Assembly: GCF_003057745.1 (NCBI RefSeq)
Contig: NZ_QBJD02000008.1
Location: 1 to 64,000, forward strand
Source of the DNA: Enterobacter sp. RIT418
Lineage (GTDB): Bacteria; Pseudomonadota; Gammaproteobacteria; Enterobacterales; Enterobacteriaceae
Direction of reading: 5' to 3'
Length of the DNA stretch: 64,000 bases
Positions 32,305 to 42,100 of the stretch are shown here, one piece after another. The first letter of the stretch is position 1. The number at the start of each line of letters is the position of its first letter. A program made the translations under genes and the position numbers. The notes beneath the pieces are model-generated. The model saw only the letters and a program-made list of their open reading frames with translations. It searched no databases and had not been told where the DNA came from.

Positions 32305-32427
32305 CGCCCCCGCAGTGGGGATGATTCAGCGTCCCCGCTCGCTGATCGTCAGTGTGAACGTCAGCGGGCCGTCTTCAGCGCACCCGTAGCGATGCGGCAA
32401 ATCCGTCCTCGCGTTAGCATCGCCCGT

Positions 32428-33387
32428 TTATTCCCGACGCGCCGAGCGCAGGCAGGGCATATACATTTTGTAAGCCAGCTTAAGAAGAAAGAAGACGTCG
32501 CTCGTCGTGCGGATGGCAGAAATGAGCGGCTGTAACCCGATGCGTGAGCGGAAACGGGCCTGCAGCGCCCTTTGGCTGCTTACCTTGCGTCGGTAAAGGC
32601 CTAAAAAATGGCGGGTCTCCACCAGCGCGTGTCGGGCCAGCGCGTATTTTATGTCTCGGTATTCTGGCTTCATGCTGATTGTCAGAATCTCCGCAATCAC
32701 CTCAATATAGCTGGTCGCGCGGACGTCGTAATAGTCCTGGCGGTGCGTAATCGACGCCGGATTATTGATATAGAGATAATCTTTTCTATCAGAGAAATAA
32801 AACCGACCGTTTTCGGCGGCGAGGTGCAGCGTCCACACGATATCCTTGTGGCTCTTTCCCGCCTGAAAGCTCAGATTATTTTGTCGGATATAGGACGAAC
32901 GCACCATCTGAAGCCATAAATAATGCGGCCACTCCCGCTGGTTGACGCAGCGGTGAATCCATTGCCATCCGCTCAGCATCTTTCTGTAGGGTTGTTTATG
33001 ATGCACGGGATGGGTGCTATCTCCGCGCCAGCCGTTGAAAATAACGACATCGGCCTGCGCCTCGCAGGCTATAGCGAAACGCTCGGGCAGAAAATGGTCT
33101 TCAATCCGATCGTCGGCATCCAGAAAAATGACCCACTCTCCGCGATGAACCGCCAGCGCGGCGTTCCTCGCTGCATACACGCCCTGATTATTCTGGCTTA
33201 TGACGATAAGGCGTTCATCGTCGAGCGTGCGAAGTACCGCTTCGGTGGCATCCGTTGAGCCGTCGTTAACGACGATAATTTCAATGCTCGCAGTCTTTTC
33301 GCTAAGGAGTTTAGCTACCAACGGAACGATAGCGTCCTGAGCGTTAAATACTGGAATAATGACGCTGATATCGATTTTATTTATCAT
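32428..33387 (-). CDS. Family 2 glycosyltransferase
   Basis: This 319-residue GT-A-fold enzyme has VIIPVFNAQD at the N-terminus, IVVNDGSTDATE, and a metal-binding DxD in FLDADDRIED. It probably transfers a nucleotide-activated sugar to a surface polysaccharide or lipid at the inner face of the membrane. No polysaccharide cluster surrounds it, so the acceptor is unknown. A small two-CxxC gene starts 224 bases upstream on the same strand, with 62 bases between its end and this start. Confidence 0.82.
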   Translation of the reverse strand: MINKIDISVIIPVFNAQDAIVPLVAKLLSEKTASIEIIVVNDGSTDATEAVLRTLDDERLIVISQNNQGVYAARNAALAVHRGEWVIFLDADDRIEDHFLPERFAIACEAQADVVIFNGWRGDSTHPVHHKQPYRKMLSGWQWIHRCVNQREWPHYLWLQMVRSSYIRQNNLSFQAGKSHKDIVWTLHLAAENGRFYFSDRKDYLYINNPASITHRQDYYDVRATSYIEVIAEILTISMKPEYRDIKYALARHALVETRHFLGLYRRKVSSQRALQARFRSRIGLQPLISAIRTTSDVFFLLKLAYKMYMPCLRSARRE

Positions 33388-33864
33388 AATGGAGCGTAAA
33401 ACAGTGAAGGGATCGGCTTGTTAAGAAGGGAAATACGCCTGGCAGGGCGTTATTTTTTGCCATGAGCGTCCCGGCTCGATGCAGGAATACTTATTTTCGT
33501 TCTTATTTCCTGATTAATCACCAGCAGGCATTTATCACAGTACTCTTTATCTAGCCCAAAGAATCTGGCCAGAAAGCCTCTTTTCTTTTTACACCGCATG
33601 CATCTTTTCATTCCATCACCTGCTGTCATAGCCCGCGTCGTATTTTGGACGAAAATACCCCTGCCCGTCGGATGACAAGATAATCATTTATAACAATGAA
33701 TTTACGTGATGGCGGAATTTAGCATGCGTGATGGCGGGAGGATAATTCATTTTGCAGATCGATTTTTTTTAATCGATCGGTTTTATCGATCATGGTAACG
33801 CCCCTGAAAGGGGGCCAGGGTTAATGTTGGCCGCTTTCCCTGCGTGCTGCGCGCACCCCCTCTT
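33388..33864. other. Intergenic stretch between glycosyltransferase and diguanylate cyclase
   Basis: This 477-bp gap contains the 53-codon gene at 33450-33611. The remaining 253 bp are AT-rich and hold a near repeat (CGTGATGGCGG twice, near 33704 and 33727). A cluster of ATCGATC motifs follows at 33757-33791, then a CGCCCCTGAAAGGGGGC hairpin near 33799. I see no other gene. Confidence 0.5.
33450..33611 (-). CDS. Small protein with two CxxC pairs (zinc-ribbon-like)
   Basis: This unrecognised 53-residue frame begins KRCMRCKKKRGFLARFFG and continues KEYCDKCLLVINQEI. C4/C7 and C25/C28 form two CxxC knuckles separated by a basic, hydrophobic stretch, as in small treble-clef or zinc-ribbon proteins. 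AGGTGATGGA precedes the ATG at suitable distance. It is on the same strand as the downstream glycosyltransferase (62 bases) and could be co-transcribed with it. The regular spacing of the cysteines argues for a real gene; function is unknown. Confidence 0.6.
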   Translation of the reverse strand: MKRCMRCKKKRGFLARFFGLDKEYCDKCLLVINQEIRTKISIPASSRDAHGKK

Positions 33865-35649
33865 TTACTCTGCCTTTAGCATGCCGAAGCTGACGATGCG
33901 CGAGCGGCCGAGCTCTTTTGCCCGATAGAGCGCAACGTCCGCGGCGCGCAGCAGGTTGTCGCTTTGGGCATGTTGCGGATAGCTGGCGATGCCGATGGAG
34001 ACATCCACCGGGCCGATTTCAGTCAGCCCGTAGCGGATGCTCAGCGTATGCACCTCGCGATGGATTTCGCTGGCGCAGGCGAACGCCGCGTCTTCATTTG
34101 CGTCGGCTAACAGGGCTAAAAACTCCTCGCCGCCGTAGCGGAACGCCATCCCGCCGTCGCGGACGGCGCGTTTGACAATGCCCGCCACGCTCTTAATCAC
34201 CTCATCTCCCGCTTCATGGCCGTAGCGGTCATTAATGGTTTTGAAGTGGTCAATGTCGATCATCAGGCAGCTCAAGGATTCGCTGCTGCGCATTGCCTGC
34301 GCCAGTTGCGTGCGCAGCGTATCGTCCAGATGATGGCGATTGCGCAGCCCGGTGAGCGGGTCGAACAGCGCTTTCTCCAGCAGCGCATCGCGCAGCCGCT
34401 GGTTTGCCAGCGCCAGCCCCAGCGCTTCGGCCATCAGCTCAAGGTAGGCGCGGGCGGGCGCGTTGTCCGGCGTGATGTTCTGGAAAGAGAGCAGGCCAAT
34501 CGCCTCGCCCTGCGCGATCAGCGGAACGCACAGGGAGCAGTCCGCGCTGGACGGCGGCAGATGGTAGCAGGCGATATCCGGTTCGCCGCTGACCGGCGGG
34601 TGGCTCTGCCCACGGCGAATGGCCCAGCACGCGTCCGAATCAAAGGGATGATTATCGCCGTCGGGGTCAAGCCATTCCGCCACGCAGCGCATCTGCCACG
34701 GATCGCGTTCCAGAATATACAAGCGCCCGGCCACCCCCGGCGCCACGTTCGGGGCAAACAGCTCGGCGACGTTAATCACGTCAGCGAAGTTTTCACAGCC
34801 CTGCAGGCGCTGGGTCATCCGCGCCAGCAGCTCGCGGATGGCCCAGTCCGCGTCGCGCTCGCGTTCGAGCCGCTGCCGCGCCAGGCCGTTTTCACGAAAA
34901 ATATGAATGGCCTGCGCCATGTCGCCGATCTCATCAATCTGGTTAAAGTTGGGCGTCTCTACCGCGTAGTCCTGCGAGGCGAGGCGATGCACCACGTCGC
35001 TCAGGCGAACGACCGGGCGCAGCACGCGGCGCTTTAGGATGAAGCCAAGGACAAAGAGAAAGAGCAGGGCGGTTAGGCCGACCATGATTTCCGAGGCGGT
35101 GCGCAGGGTTTTCGAGGTTTTGGTGGCGGCCTGCACCTCTGCGATGATGCGTGAGTCGAGCATCTGGCGAAAATGGTCAATCTGCCGCTGCGCGCGCTCA
35201 ATCTCGAGCTCGTAGGCGCTGCCGAACAGCAGGTCCACGGCCTGCTGTCCTTCACCGCGCGCCATGCTGGAGAGCGCGGCCTGCTGCTCATCCTGCAGCT
35301 CATCAATTATTTTTAGCCCCTCACCAAGCAGCATCAGTTCTCCGCTGGTGGCTCCTGCATCTTTCAGCTGCACCATACGATGCTCGGTGCGTTTCAGGAC
35401 GCTTTCTTTTTGCTGGAACTCGTCAAGGATGGCCGGCTCTTTTTTGATGACGTACAGGCGCGCAAGGTCGGACAGCATCCACGCGTCCGTCTCCACCTCT
35501 TCCGTGATCTGATCGAACTGCTGGCGCTGCTTAACGGCCTGACGCTCAACGCTGTCAGCATTCGAGGCCAATATCATGACGACGCCGGAGGCAATAGTCA
35601 GGCATACCGTGGCCCCATAGGCCCAGTTTGTGATCGTGGCGATTCGCAC
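33865..35649 (-). CDS. Membrane diguanylate cyclase (HAMP-GAF-GGDEF)
   Basis: This enzyme probably makes cyclic di-GMP. The 594 residues run: TM1 (about 8-28), periplasmic four-helix sensor (about 30-185), TM2 (about 188-208), HAMP (about 208-262), GAF domain (about 275-410) and GGDEF (about 430-590). The active-site signature is RYGGEEF. The residues where an inhibitory RxxD I-site would stand read RDGGMAFRY, so product feedback at the canonical site is unlikely. It is not a recognised E. coli orthologue and stands alone. Confidence 0.85.
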   Translation of the reverse strand: MRIATITNWAYGATVCLTIASGVVMILASNADSVERQAVKQRQQFDQITEEVETDAWMLSDLARLYVIKKEPAILDEFQQKESVLKRTEHRMVQLKDAGATSGELMLLGEGLKIIDELQDEQQAALSSMARGEGQQAVDLLFGSAYELEIERAQRQIDHFRQMLDSRIIAEVQAATKTSKTLRTASEIMVGLTALLFLFVLGFILKRRVLRPVVRLSDVVHRLASQDYAVETPNFNQIDEIGDMAQAIHIFRENGLARQRLERERDADWAIRELLARMTQRLQGCENFADVINVAELFAPNVAPGVAGRLYILERDPWQMRCVAEWLDPDGDNHPFDSDACWAIRRGQSHPPVSGEPDIACYHLPPSSADCSLCVPLIAQGEAIGLLSFQNITPDNAPARAYLELMAEALGLALANQRLRDALLEKALFDPLTGLRNRHHLDDTLRTQLAQAMRSSESLSCLMIDIDHFKTINDRYGHEAGDEVIKSVAGIVKRAVRDGGMAFRYGGEEFLALLADANEDAAFACASEIHREVHTLSIRYGLTEIGPVDVSIGIASYPQHAQSDNLLRAADVALYRAKELGRSRIVSFGMLKAE

Positions 35650-35718
35650 CAGCGGGTTCCTTATACGGCAAGAGTGGATGCGTTATTTCAAATTATAGAA
35701 AAGCTTTGATTTATGGTG

Positions 35719-35743
35719 AAAAAAAAGGCGGCATTGCGCCGCC
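35719..35743 (-). terminator. Terminator of the AI-2E-family permease gene
   Basis: On the minus strand GGCGGC-GCAAT-GCCGCC is followed by eight Ts, 26 bases after the stop codon of the gene at 35769-36878. Confidence 0.88.
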
Positions 35744-35768
35744 CGGTGTGAAGTCTGTCCGCCAGGGC

Positions 35769-36878
35769 TTACAGGTCCGGCGGGTTTCTTCCTTCCTCAA
35801 TAAAATCAGCATCCAGCTCTTCGGCGTTGCCCGCGTGGTCGCGGCCGGAGAAGAGGTTCCAGCAGGCGATAAACAGCGCCGCGATCAGGGGACCAATCAC
35901 AAAGCCGTTAATGCCGTACAGCTCCATGCCGCCGAGCGTGGAGATCAGGATCAGGTAGTCCGGCATTTTGGTGTCTTTCCCCACCAGCAGCGGACGCAGA
36001 ATGTTGTCTACCAGCCCGACGATAATCACGAAGAAGCCGACGATAAACAGCCCCTGCCAGATCTGGTGCGTGGCGAACAGGTAAATGGCGGCAGGCACCC
36101 AGACAATCGCCGAGCCCACGGCGGGCACCAGTGAAAGAAACGCCATCAGCGCGCCCCAGAGGATGCTGCCGTCAATGCCGACAATCGCAAAGGCGATGCC
36201 GCCGAGCGTGCCCTGAACCACGGCGACGACCGCCGTGCCTTTCACCGTCGCCCGCGACACGCCGACAAACTTGGCAAACAGGTGCTGTTTGACAAAGTCG
36301 CTCAGCGGCAGAGAGTCGAGGATCTGGCGCACCAGGTACGGCCCGTCCTTGAGCAGGAAAAACAGCAGGTAAAGCATGATGCCGAAGCTAATGGCAAAGC
36401 CAAACGTCCCTTTGCCGATCAGGAACGCGCTGCCCGCCAGGTATTGCCCGCCCTGCAGCGCCACGTCGGAAAGCTTTTTCTGGATTTGCGCGGCGTTGGT
36501 GAGGTTGTGATCGGCCAGGAAGCCGCTGGCCCAGTCGGGCAGGCGGTTAAAGATGCCCGCCACCACTTCCGGGAACTGGGTGTTGTTTTGCTGCAGCTTC
36601 GTGTACACCACGTTCAGCTCGATGGCGAGCGATGAGAGGATCACCATTAAGGGAATAAAGACGATCAGGCAGATGATGCACAGCGTCAGGAACGAGGCCA
36701 GCCCGTTGCGATCGCCCATCGCCACGCGCAGCTTGTTTTTTACCGGGTTGAAAATAATCGTGAGGATGGCGGCCCACAGAATCGCCGAGAAATAGGGCGA
36801 CAGCACGTCAAAGAAGGCCCACGTGACAAGGGCAAGAATGAAGATGAAGAAACCTTTAGTCAGTCCATTAAAACGCAT
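35769..36878 (-). CDS. AI-2E family transporter (YdiK/PerM superfamily)
   Basis: This 369-residue inner-membrane protein of the AI-2 exporter/PerM superfamily has about eight helices, including two near the N-terminus (FFIFILALVTWAFFDVL). The conserved core is AFLSLVPAVGSAIVWVPAAIYLF ... DNILRPLLVGKDTKMPDYLILISTLGG, given here only in part. It is not close to E. coli YdiK or TqsA, so export of autoinducer-2 should not be assumed; some relatives are Na+/H+ antiporters. It has its own terminator. Confidence 0.8.
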   Translation of the reverse strand: MRFNGLTKGFFIFILALVTWAFFDVLSPYFSAILWAAILTIIFNPVKNKLRVAMGDRNGLASFLTLCIICLIVFIPLMVILSSLAIELNVVYTKLQQNNTQFPEVVAGIFNRLPDWASGFLADHNLTNAAQIQKKLSDVALQGGQYLAGSAFLIGKGTFGFAISFGIMLYLLFFLLKDGPYLVRQILDSLPLSDFVKQHLFAKFVGVSRATVKGTAVVAVVQGTLGGIAFAIVGIDGSILWGALMAFLSLVPAVGSAIVWVPAAIYLFATHQIWQGLFIVGFFVIIVGLVDNILRPLLVGKDTKMPDYLILISTLGGMELYGINGFVIGPLIAALFIACWNLFSGRDHAGNAEELDADFIEEGRNPPDL

Positions 36879-37003
36879 TGATGTGTCCTGTTTGCTAAGA
36901 AACTGTGACGACTATAGAACTGATTTGAGGATTTACCAATATTTGCGCGGCGAACGGCGCGTCTGGCTATTTGTTAACAATCGCGGTATAACACTCCTTC
37001 TTT

Positions 37004-37027
37004 GGATGTTTAGATGTCCATACGTGT
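37004..37027 (+). promoter_or_regulatory. Tandem MetJ boxes upstream of mmuP
   Basis: Three adjoining 8-mers, GGATGTTT, AGATGTCC and ATACGTGT, match the met box AGACGTCT at 5, 6 and 6 of 8 positions. The array ends 10 bases before the mmuP ATG and follows a TATAAC -10-like element at 36987. Repression by MetJ with S-adenosylmethionine is expected. Confidence 0.7.
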
Positions 37028-37037
37028 AGAAGGTAAT

Positions 37038-38438
37038 ATGCAAAAAGAACTCGAAAATGGGCAGCTTAAGCGCACCATGAAAACGCGCCACCTGATTATG
37101 CTCTCGCTGGGGGGCGTCATCGGCACAGGGTTATTCTTTAATACGGGCTACATCATCTCCACGACCGGAGCCGCGGGCACGCTGCTGGCGTACCTGATTG
37201 GCGCGCTGGTGGTGTGGCTGGTGATGCAGTGTCTGGGCGAACTTTCGGTCGCGATGCCGGAAACCGGCGCGTTTCACGTATACGCCGCGCGCTATCTTGG
37301 CCCGGCAACGGGCTACACCGTGGCGTGGCTCTACTGGCTGACCTGGACGGTGGCGCTGGGGTCAAGCTTTACCGCCGCCGGTTTCTGCATGCAGTACTGG
37401 TTCCCGCAGGTGCCCGTCTGGGCATGGTGCGTGGTGTTCTGCGTGGTCATCTTCGGCCTCAACGCCGTCTCGACCCGCTTCTTTGCCGAAGGTGAATTTT
37501 GGTTCTCGCTGGTGAAAGTGATCACCATCATCGCGTTCATCGTTCTCGGCGGCGCGGCCATCTTCGGCTTTATCCCGATGGCGGACGGTTCTCCCGCGCC
37601 GGGCCTGGCGAACATCACCGCCGAAGGCTGGTTCCCTCACGGCGGGCTGCCGATCCTGATGACCATGGTGGCGGTAAACTTTGCCTTCTCCGGGACGGAG
37701 CTGATCGGCATTGCGGCCGGGGAGACGGAAAACCCGCATAAGGTCATTCCGGTGGCGATCCGCACCACCATCGCGCGGCTGATCCTCTTCTTTATTGGCA
37801 CCGTGTTCGTGCTGGCGGCGCTGATCCCGATGCAGCAGGCGGGCGTCGAGAAAAGCCCGTTCGTGCTGGTGTTTGAAAAGGTCGGCATTCCCTACGCGGC
37901 GGATATCTTCAACTTTGTGATCCTGACGGCGATCCTTTCGGCGGCGAACTCCGGGCTGTATGCGTCCGGGCGCATGCTGTGGTCCCTCTCGAATGAAAAA
38001 ACGCTGCCGCGCTGCTTTGCCCGCGTCAATAAACGCGGCGTGCCGCTGACGGCGATCTCCGTTTCCATGCTCGGCGGCGTGCTGGCGCTGTTCTCCAGCG
38101 TGATTGCGCCGGACACGGTATTCGTGGCGCTGTCGGCCATTTCAGGCTTTGCGGTGGTGGCGGTGTGGATCAGCATCTGCGCGTCGCACTTCGTCTTCCG
38201 CCGCCGCCATCTTCAGTCCGGCCAGCCGCTCGACGCGCTTGCGTACCGTGCGCCGTGGTATCCGCTGGTGCCGGTGCTCGGGTTTGTGCTGTGCCTGGTG
38301 GCCTGCGTCGGCCTGGCCTTCGACCCAGGCCAGCGCATTGCCCTTTACTGCGGGCTGCCGTTCGTCGCCCTGTGTTATGGTGCGTACTCTCTGACCCAAA
38401 AAACGACGACGCAGGAGCCTGAACATGTCGCAGAATAA
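37038..38438 (+). CDS. mmuP: S-methylmethionine permease
   Basis: MmuP is an inner-membrane amino acid/polyamine (APC) superfamily importer of S-methylmethionine, with 12 membrane segments. The 466 residues are very close to E. coli Mmu[18 protein letters not shown] is the APC signature in TM1. I use the ATG at 37038 ([13 protein letters not shown]), preceded by GAAGG; an upstream in-frame ATG would overlap the MetJ boxes. It overlaps mmuM by 14 bases, so the two are translationally coupled. Confidence 0.95.
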   Translation: MQKELENGQLKRTMKTRHLIMLSLGGVIGTGLFFNTGYIISTTGAAGTLLAYLIGALVVWLVMQCLGELSVAMPETGAFHVYAARYLGPATGYTVAWLYWLTWTVALGSSFTAAGFCMQYWFPQVPVWAWCVVFCVVIFGLNAVSTRFFAEGEFWFSLVKVITIIAFIVLGGAAIFGFIPMADGSPAPGLANITAEGWFPHGGLPILMTMVAVNFAFSGTELIGIAAGETENPHKVIPVAIRTTIARLILFFIGTVFVLAALIPMQQAGVEKSPFVLVFEKVGIPYAADIFNFVILTAILSAANSGLYASGRMLWSLSNEKTLPRCFARVNKRGVPLTAISVSMLGGVLALFSSVIAPDTVFVALSAISGFAVVAVWISICASHFVFRRRHLQSGQPLDALAYRAPWYPLVPVLGFVLCLVACVGLAFDPGQRIALYCGLPFVALCYGAYSLTQKTTTQEPEHVAE

Positions 38439-39357
38439 TCCGCTTACCGCTCTCCTTGAACAACGGCCTTTCGTGGTGCTGGACGGGGCGATGGCCACGG
38501 AGCTGGAGGCGCGTGGCTGTAACCTGGCCGACAGCCTGTGGTCCGCGAAGGTGCTGATGGAAAACCCGGAGCTGATCCGCGAGGTCCATCTCGACTACTA
38601 CCGGGCGGGTGCGCAGGTGGCGATCACCGCCAGCTATCAGGCCACCCCAGCGGGCTTTGCGGCGCGCGGGCTGGACGAGGCCCAATCCCGCGCCTTGATC
38701 GGCAAAAGCGTGGAGCTGGCGCGCAAGGCGCGCGAAGCATACCTGGCCGAGAACGCCCATGCGGGCACGCTGCTGGTGGCCGGTTCCGTTGGGCCATATG
38801 GGGCGTATCTGGCGGATGGCTCCGAGTACCGCGGAGATTACGCGCGCAGCGCTGAGGAATTTACCGCGTTCCACCGTCCGCGCGTGGAAGCGCTGCTGGA
38901 CGCCGGAGCCGATCTGCTGGCCTGCGAAACGCTGCCTTCGTTTGCGGAGATCGGGGCGCTGGTTTCGCTACTCGCGGAATACCCCCGCGCCCGGGCGTGG
39001 TTCTCGTTAACCCTGCGCGACAGCGAGCACCTGAGCGACGGCACGCCGCTGCGCGACGTGGTGGCCGCGCTGGCCGATAATCCGCAGGTTGTCGCGCTCG
39101 GCATCAACTGCATCGCGCTGGAAAACACCACCGCGGCGCTGAAGCATCTGCAGGGCCTGACGGCGCTGCCGCTGGTGGTTTACCCGAACTCGGGCGAGCA
39201 CTACGACGCGGTGACCAAAACCTGGCATCACCACGGCGAAGCGTGCGAGACGCTGGCGGGCTATCTGCCGCAGTGGCTGGCGGCGGGCGCGAAGCTGATT
39301 GGCGGCTGCTGCCGGACGACGCCGAAGGACATCGCGGAGCTGAGCGCGCAGCGCTGA
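38425..39357 (+). CDS. mmuM: Homocysteine S-methyltransferase
   Basis: MmuM transfers a methyl group from S-methylmethionine (or SAM) to homocysteine, giving methionine. The 310-residue zinc enzyme has the zinc ligands in ALGINCIA and [25 protein letters not shown] opens the barrel. With mmuP it forms a two-gene methionine-salvage operon. In E. coli mmuPM belongs to the CP4-6 region near thrW, so the general position is conserved although the prophage is not present. Confidence 0.95.
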   Translation: MSQNNPLTALLEQRPFVVLDGAMATELEARGCNLADSLWSAKVLMENPELIREVHLDYYRAGAQVAITASYQATPAGFAARGLDEAQSRALIGKSVELARKAREAYLAENAHAGTLLVAGSVGPYGAYLADGSEYRGDYARSAEEFTAFHRPRVEALLDAGADLLACETLPSFAEIGALVSLLAEYPRARAWFSLTLRDSEHLSDGTPLRDVVAALADNPQVVALGINCIALENTTAALKHLQGLTALPLVVYPNSGEHYDAVTKTWHHHGEACETLAGYLPQWLAAGAKLIGGCCRTTPKDIAELSAQR

Positions 39358-39360
39358 TGC

Positions 39361-39393
39361 CCTCACCCTGACCCTCTCCCACAGGGAGAGGGG
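39361..39393. repeat. CCCTCTCCC/GGGAGAGGG intergenic palindrome, copy 2
   Basis: CCTCACCCTGACCCTCTCCC-ACA-GGGAGAGGGG begins directly after the mmuM stop. It is followed by AAAAAA rather than Ts. Confidence 0.7.
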
Positions 39394-39535
39394 AAAAAAC
39401 GAACCGCACAAAACCAACTATCCTTTCCCGCTTTTTATCTAAAAACGAATCGCTATTAGCGATGCCTTTTTATTCCTTTATCAAAATAGCCGCGCCGGAA
39501 ATACTGCCTCCATAACAACAAGGGGAGCAGGCACT

Positions 39536-40498
39536 ATGGCCATTTCATCGCGAATCACATTACTCGGCGCGCTGGCGCTGTGGGCATTCCAGGCGCAGGC
39601 GGTCGACGTCACCGTCGCCTACCAAACCTCCGCCGAACCGGCGAAAGTCGCGCAGGCGGATAACACCTTCGCCAAAGAGAGCGGCGCGAAGGTCGACTGG
39701 CGCAAGTTCGACAGCGGCGCGGCCATCGTGCGCGCGCTGGCCTCCGGCGACGTGCAGATCGGTAACCTCGGCTCAAGCCCTCTGGCCGTCGCGGCCAGCC
39801 AGCAGGTGCCGATTGAGGTTTTCCTGCTGGCTTCCCAGCTCGGCAACTCCGAGGCGCTGGTGGTGAAGAAAAATATCACTAAGCCTGAAGATCTTATCGG
39901 CAAGCGTATCGCCGTGCCGTTCATCTCCACCACCCACTACAGCCTGCTGGCGGCCCTGAAGCACTGGGGAATCAAGCCGGGCCAGGTGCAAATCATCAAC
40001 CTGCAGCCGCCGGCGATTATCGCGGCCTGGCAGCGCGGCGATATTGACGGAGCCTACGTCTGGGCACCCGCCGTGAACGCGCTGGAAAAGGACGGCACCG
40101 TATTAACCGATTCCGAAAAGGTGGGCCAGTGGGGATCGCCAACGCTCGACGTGTGGGTGGTGCGCAAGGACTTCGCCGCGAAACATCCTGAGGTGGTGAA
40201 AGCCTTTGCCAAAAGCGCCATCGACGCGCAGCAGCCCTACATTGCCAACCCGGACGAATGGCTGAAGCAGCCCGCCAACCTGGAGAAACTTTCCCGCCTG
40301 AGCGGCGTGCCGGAAGCGGACGTCCCGGGGCTGGTGAAGGGCAACACCTATCTGACGCCTGCCCAGCAGGTACAGCAGCTGACCGGGCCGGTGAACAAGG
40401 CGATTGCGGATACCGCAACCTTCCTGAAAGAGCAGGGCAAAGTGCCTGCCGTCGCGGCGGACTATAGCCAGTACGTTACCGATCGCTTCGTGAAATAA
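39536..40498 (+). CDS. tauA: Taurine ABC transporter, periplasmic binding protein
   Basis: TauA captures taurine in the periplasm for import by TauBC. The 320 residues have an N-terminal signal peptide (about 1-22, ending FQAQA) and an SsuA/THI5-like binding fold with [20 protein letters not shown] ligand segments. It is the first gene of tauABCD, which lets the cell use taurine as sulfur source. In E. coli the operon needs CysB and Cbl; I see no site I could assign with confidence in the 140 bp upstream. AGGGGAG is near the ATG. Confidence 0.96.
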   Translation: MAISSRITLLGALALWAFQAQAVDVTVAYQTSAEPAKVAQADNTFAKESGAKVDWRKFDSGAAIVRALASGDVQIGNLGSSPLAVAASQQVPIEVFLLASQLGNSEALVVKKNITKPEDLIGKRIAVPFISTTHYSLLAALKHWGIKPGQVQIINLQPPAIIAAWQRGDIDGAYVWAPAVNALEKDGTVLTDSEKVGQWGSPTLDVWVVRKDFAAKHPEVVKAFAKSAIDAQQPYIANPDEWLKQPANLEKLSRLSGVPEADVPGLVKGNTYLTPAQQVQQLTGPVNKAIADTATFLKEQGKVPAVAADYSQYVTDRFVK

Positions 40499-40508
40499 GG
40501 AGAGCGCC

Positions 40509-41276
40509 ATGCTGAGCATCACCAACCTCTACGCCAGCTACGGCGGCAAGCCCGCGCTGGAGGATATCAACCTGACGGTGGACAGCGGCGAGCTGCTGGT
40601 GGTGCTTGGCCCTTCCGGCTGCGGGAAAACCACGCTGCTGAACCTGATTGCCGGATTTGTGCCGTATCAGCACGGCGCTATTCAGCTGGACGGCATAAAG
40701 GTTGATGGGCCCGGCGCCGAGCGCGGCGTGGTATTTCAGAACGAAGGGCTTTTGCCGTGGCGCAACGTGCAGGAAAACGTGGCGTTCGGCCTGCAGCTGG
40801 CGGGCATCGGCCGCGAGCAGCGGCTGGAGACGGCGCGGCAAATGCTGAAAAAGGTCGGGCTTGAGGGCGCGGAAAAACGCTTTATCTGGCAGCTTTCCGG
40901 CGGCCAGCGCCAGCGCGTCGGCATTGCCCGCGCGCTGGCGGCGAATCCGCAGCTGTTGCTGCTGGACGAGCCTTTTGGCGCGCTGGATGCGTTCACCCGC
41001 GAGCAGATGCAAACCCTGCTCCTGCGCCTGTGGCACGAGGGCGGCAGGCAGGTTCTGCTGATCACCCACGACATCGAAGAGGCCGTTTTTATGGCGACCG
41101 AGCTGGTGCTGCTTTCGCCGGGGCCGGGCCGCGTGCTGGAGCGCCTGCCGCTCGATTTTGCCCGCCGCTTCGTGGCGGGAGAGCCGGTGCGCAGCATCAA
41201 GTCCGACCCGCGCTTCATTGCGCTTCGCGAATACGTTTTGGGCCGCGTGTTTGAGCAGCGGGAGGCCTTCTCATGA
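40509..41276 (+). CDS. tauB: Taurine ABC transporter, ATP-binding protein
   Basis: TauB is the cytoplasmic ATPase of the taurine importer. In 255 residues it has Walker [10 protein letters not shown] (34-42), signature [15 protein letters not shown], Walker [14 protein letters not shown] and H-loop LITHDIEEA. It is 10 bases after tauA and overlaps tauC by 4 bases. Confidence 0.97.
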   Translation: MLSITNLYASYGGKPALEDINLTVDSGELLVVLGPSGCGKTTLLNLIAGFVPYQHGAIQLDGIKVDGPGAERGVVFQNEGLLPWRNVQENVAFGLQLAGIGREQRLETARQMLKKVGLEGAEKRFIWQLSGGQRQRVGIARALAANPQLLLLDEPFGALDAFTREQMQTLLLRLWHEGGRQVLLITHDIEEAVFMATELVLLSPGPGRVLERLPLDFARRFVAGEPVRSIKSDPRFIALREYVLGRVFEQREAFS

Positions 41277-42100
41277 GCCTTGTAGCCAATGAAAAAACGC
41301 CGCGCGCGCGTCTTGCCCTGCGCTGGCCTTTCTCGCGTCAAATGACGCTGAGCGTCGGCACGCTGCTGGTGCTGCTGGCGATATGGTGGATGGTGGCGGC
41401 GCAGGCGTGGATAAGCCCGCTGTTTCTGCCGCCGCCGGGGCAGGTGCTGGCAAAGCTGATTGCCATCGCCGGGCCGCAGGGCTTTATGGACGCCACGCTC
41501 TGGCAGCACCTCGGCGCAAGCCTGGCGCGCATCCTGGTGGCGCTGCTGGCGGCGGTGATTATCGGCGTGCCGGTCGGGATCGCGATGGGGCTCAGCCCGA
41601 CGGTGCGCGGCATTCTCGACCCGCTGATTGAGCTTTACCGCCCGGTGCCGCCGCTGGCGTATCTGCCGCTGATGGTGATCTGGTTTGGCATCGGCGAAAC
41701 CTCAAAAATCCTGCTGATTTATCTGGCGATTTTCGCCCCGGTTGCCATGTCGGCGCTGGCGGGCGTAAAGAGCGCTCAGCAGGTGCGCATCCGCGCGGCG
41801 CAGTCGCTGGGCGCCAGCCGCGCGCAGGTATTGCTGTTCGTCATTTTACCCGGCGCGCTGCCGGAGATTTTAACCGGCCTGCGCATCGGGCTCGGCGTCG
41901 GCTGGTCCACGCTGGTGGCGGCGGAGCTGATTGCGGCCACGCGCGGCCTTGGGTTTATGGTGCAGTCGGCGGGAGAGTTTCTGGCGACTGACGTTGTGCT
42001 GGCAGGGATCGCGGTCATCGCCGTGATTGCCTTTGGTTTAGAACTGGGGCTGCGCGCGCTTCAGCGCCGCCTGACGCCCTGGCATGGAGAAATGCAATGA
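41273..42100 (+). CDS. tauC: Taurine ABC transporter, permease
   Basis: TauC is the 275-residue inner-membrane permease with about six helices and the EAA loop [21 protein letters not shown] that contacts TauB. It overlaps tauB and tauD by 4 bases each (ATGA type), so translation is coupled through the operon. Confidence 0.97.
   Translation: MSLVANEKTPRARLALRWPFSRQMTLSVGTLLVLLAIWWMVAAQAWISPLFLPPPGQVLAKLIAIAGPQGFMDATLWQHLGASLARILVALLAAVIIGVPVGIAMGLSPTVRGILDPLIELYRPVPPLAYLPLMVIWFGIGETSKILLIYLAIFAPVAMSALAGVKSAQQVRIRAAQSLGASRAQVLLFVILPGALPEILTGLRIGLGVGWSTLVAAELIAATRGLGFMVQSAGEFLATDVVLAGIAVIAVIAFGLELGLRALQRRLTPWHGEMQ

Noticed and set aside
30757..37000. Prophage or integrative element at thrW
   Set aside because: No integrase, excisionase, phage structural gene or repeat of the tRNA 3' end was found. 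Only some accessory genes and an AT-rich patch are present.
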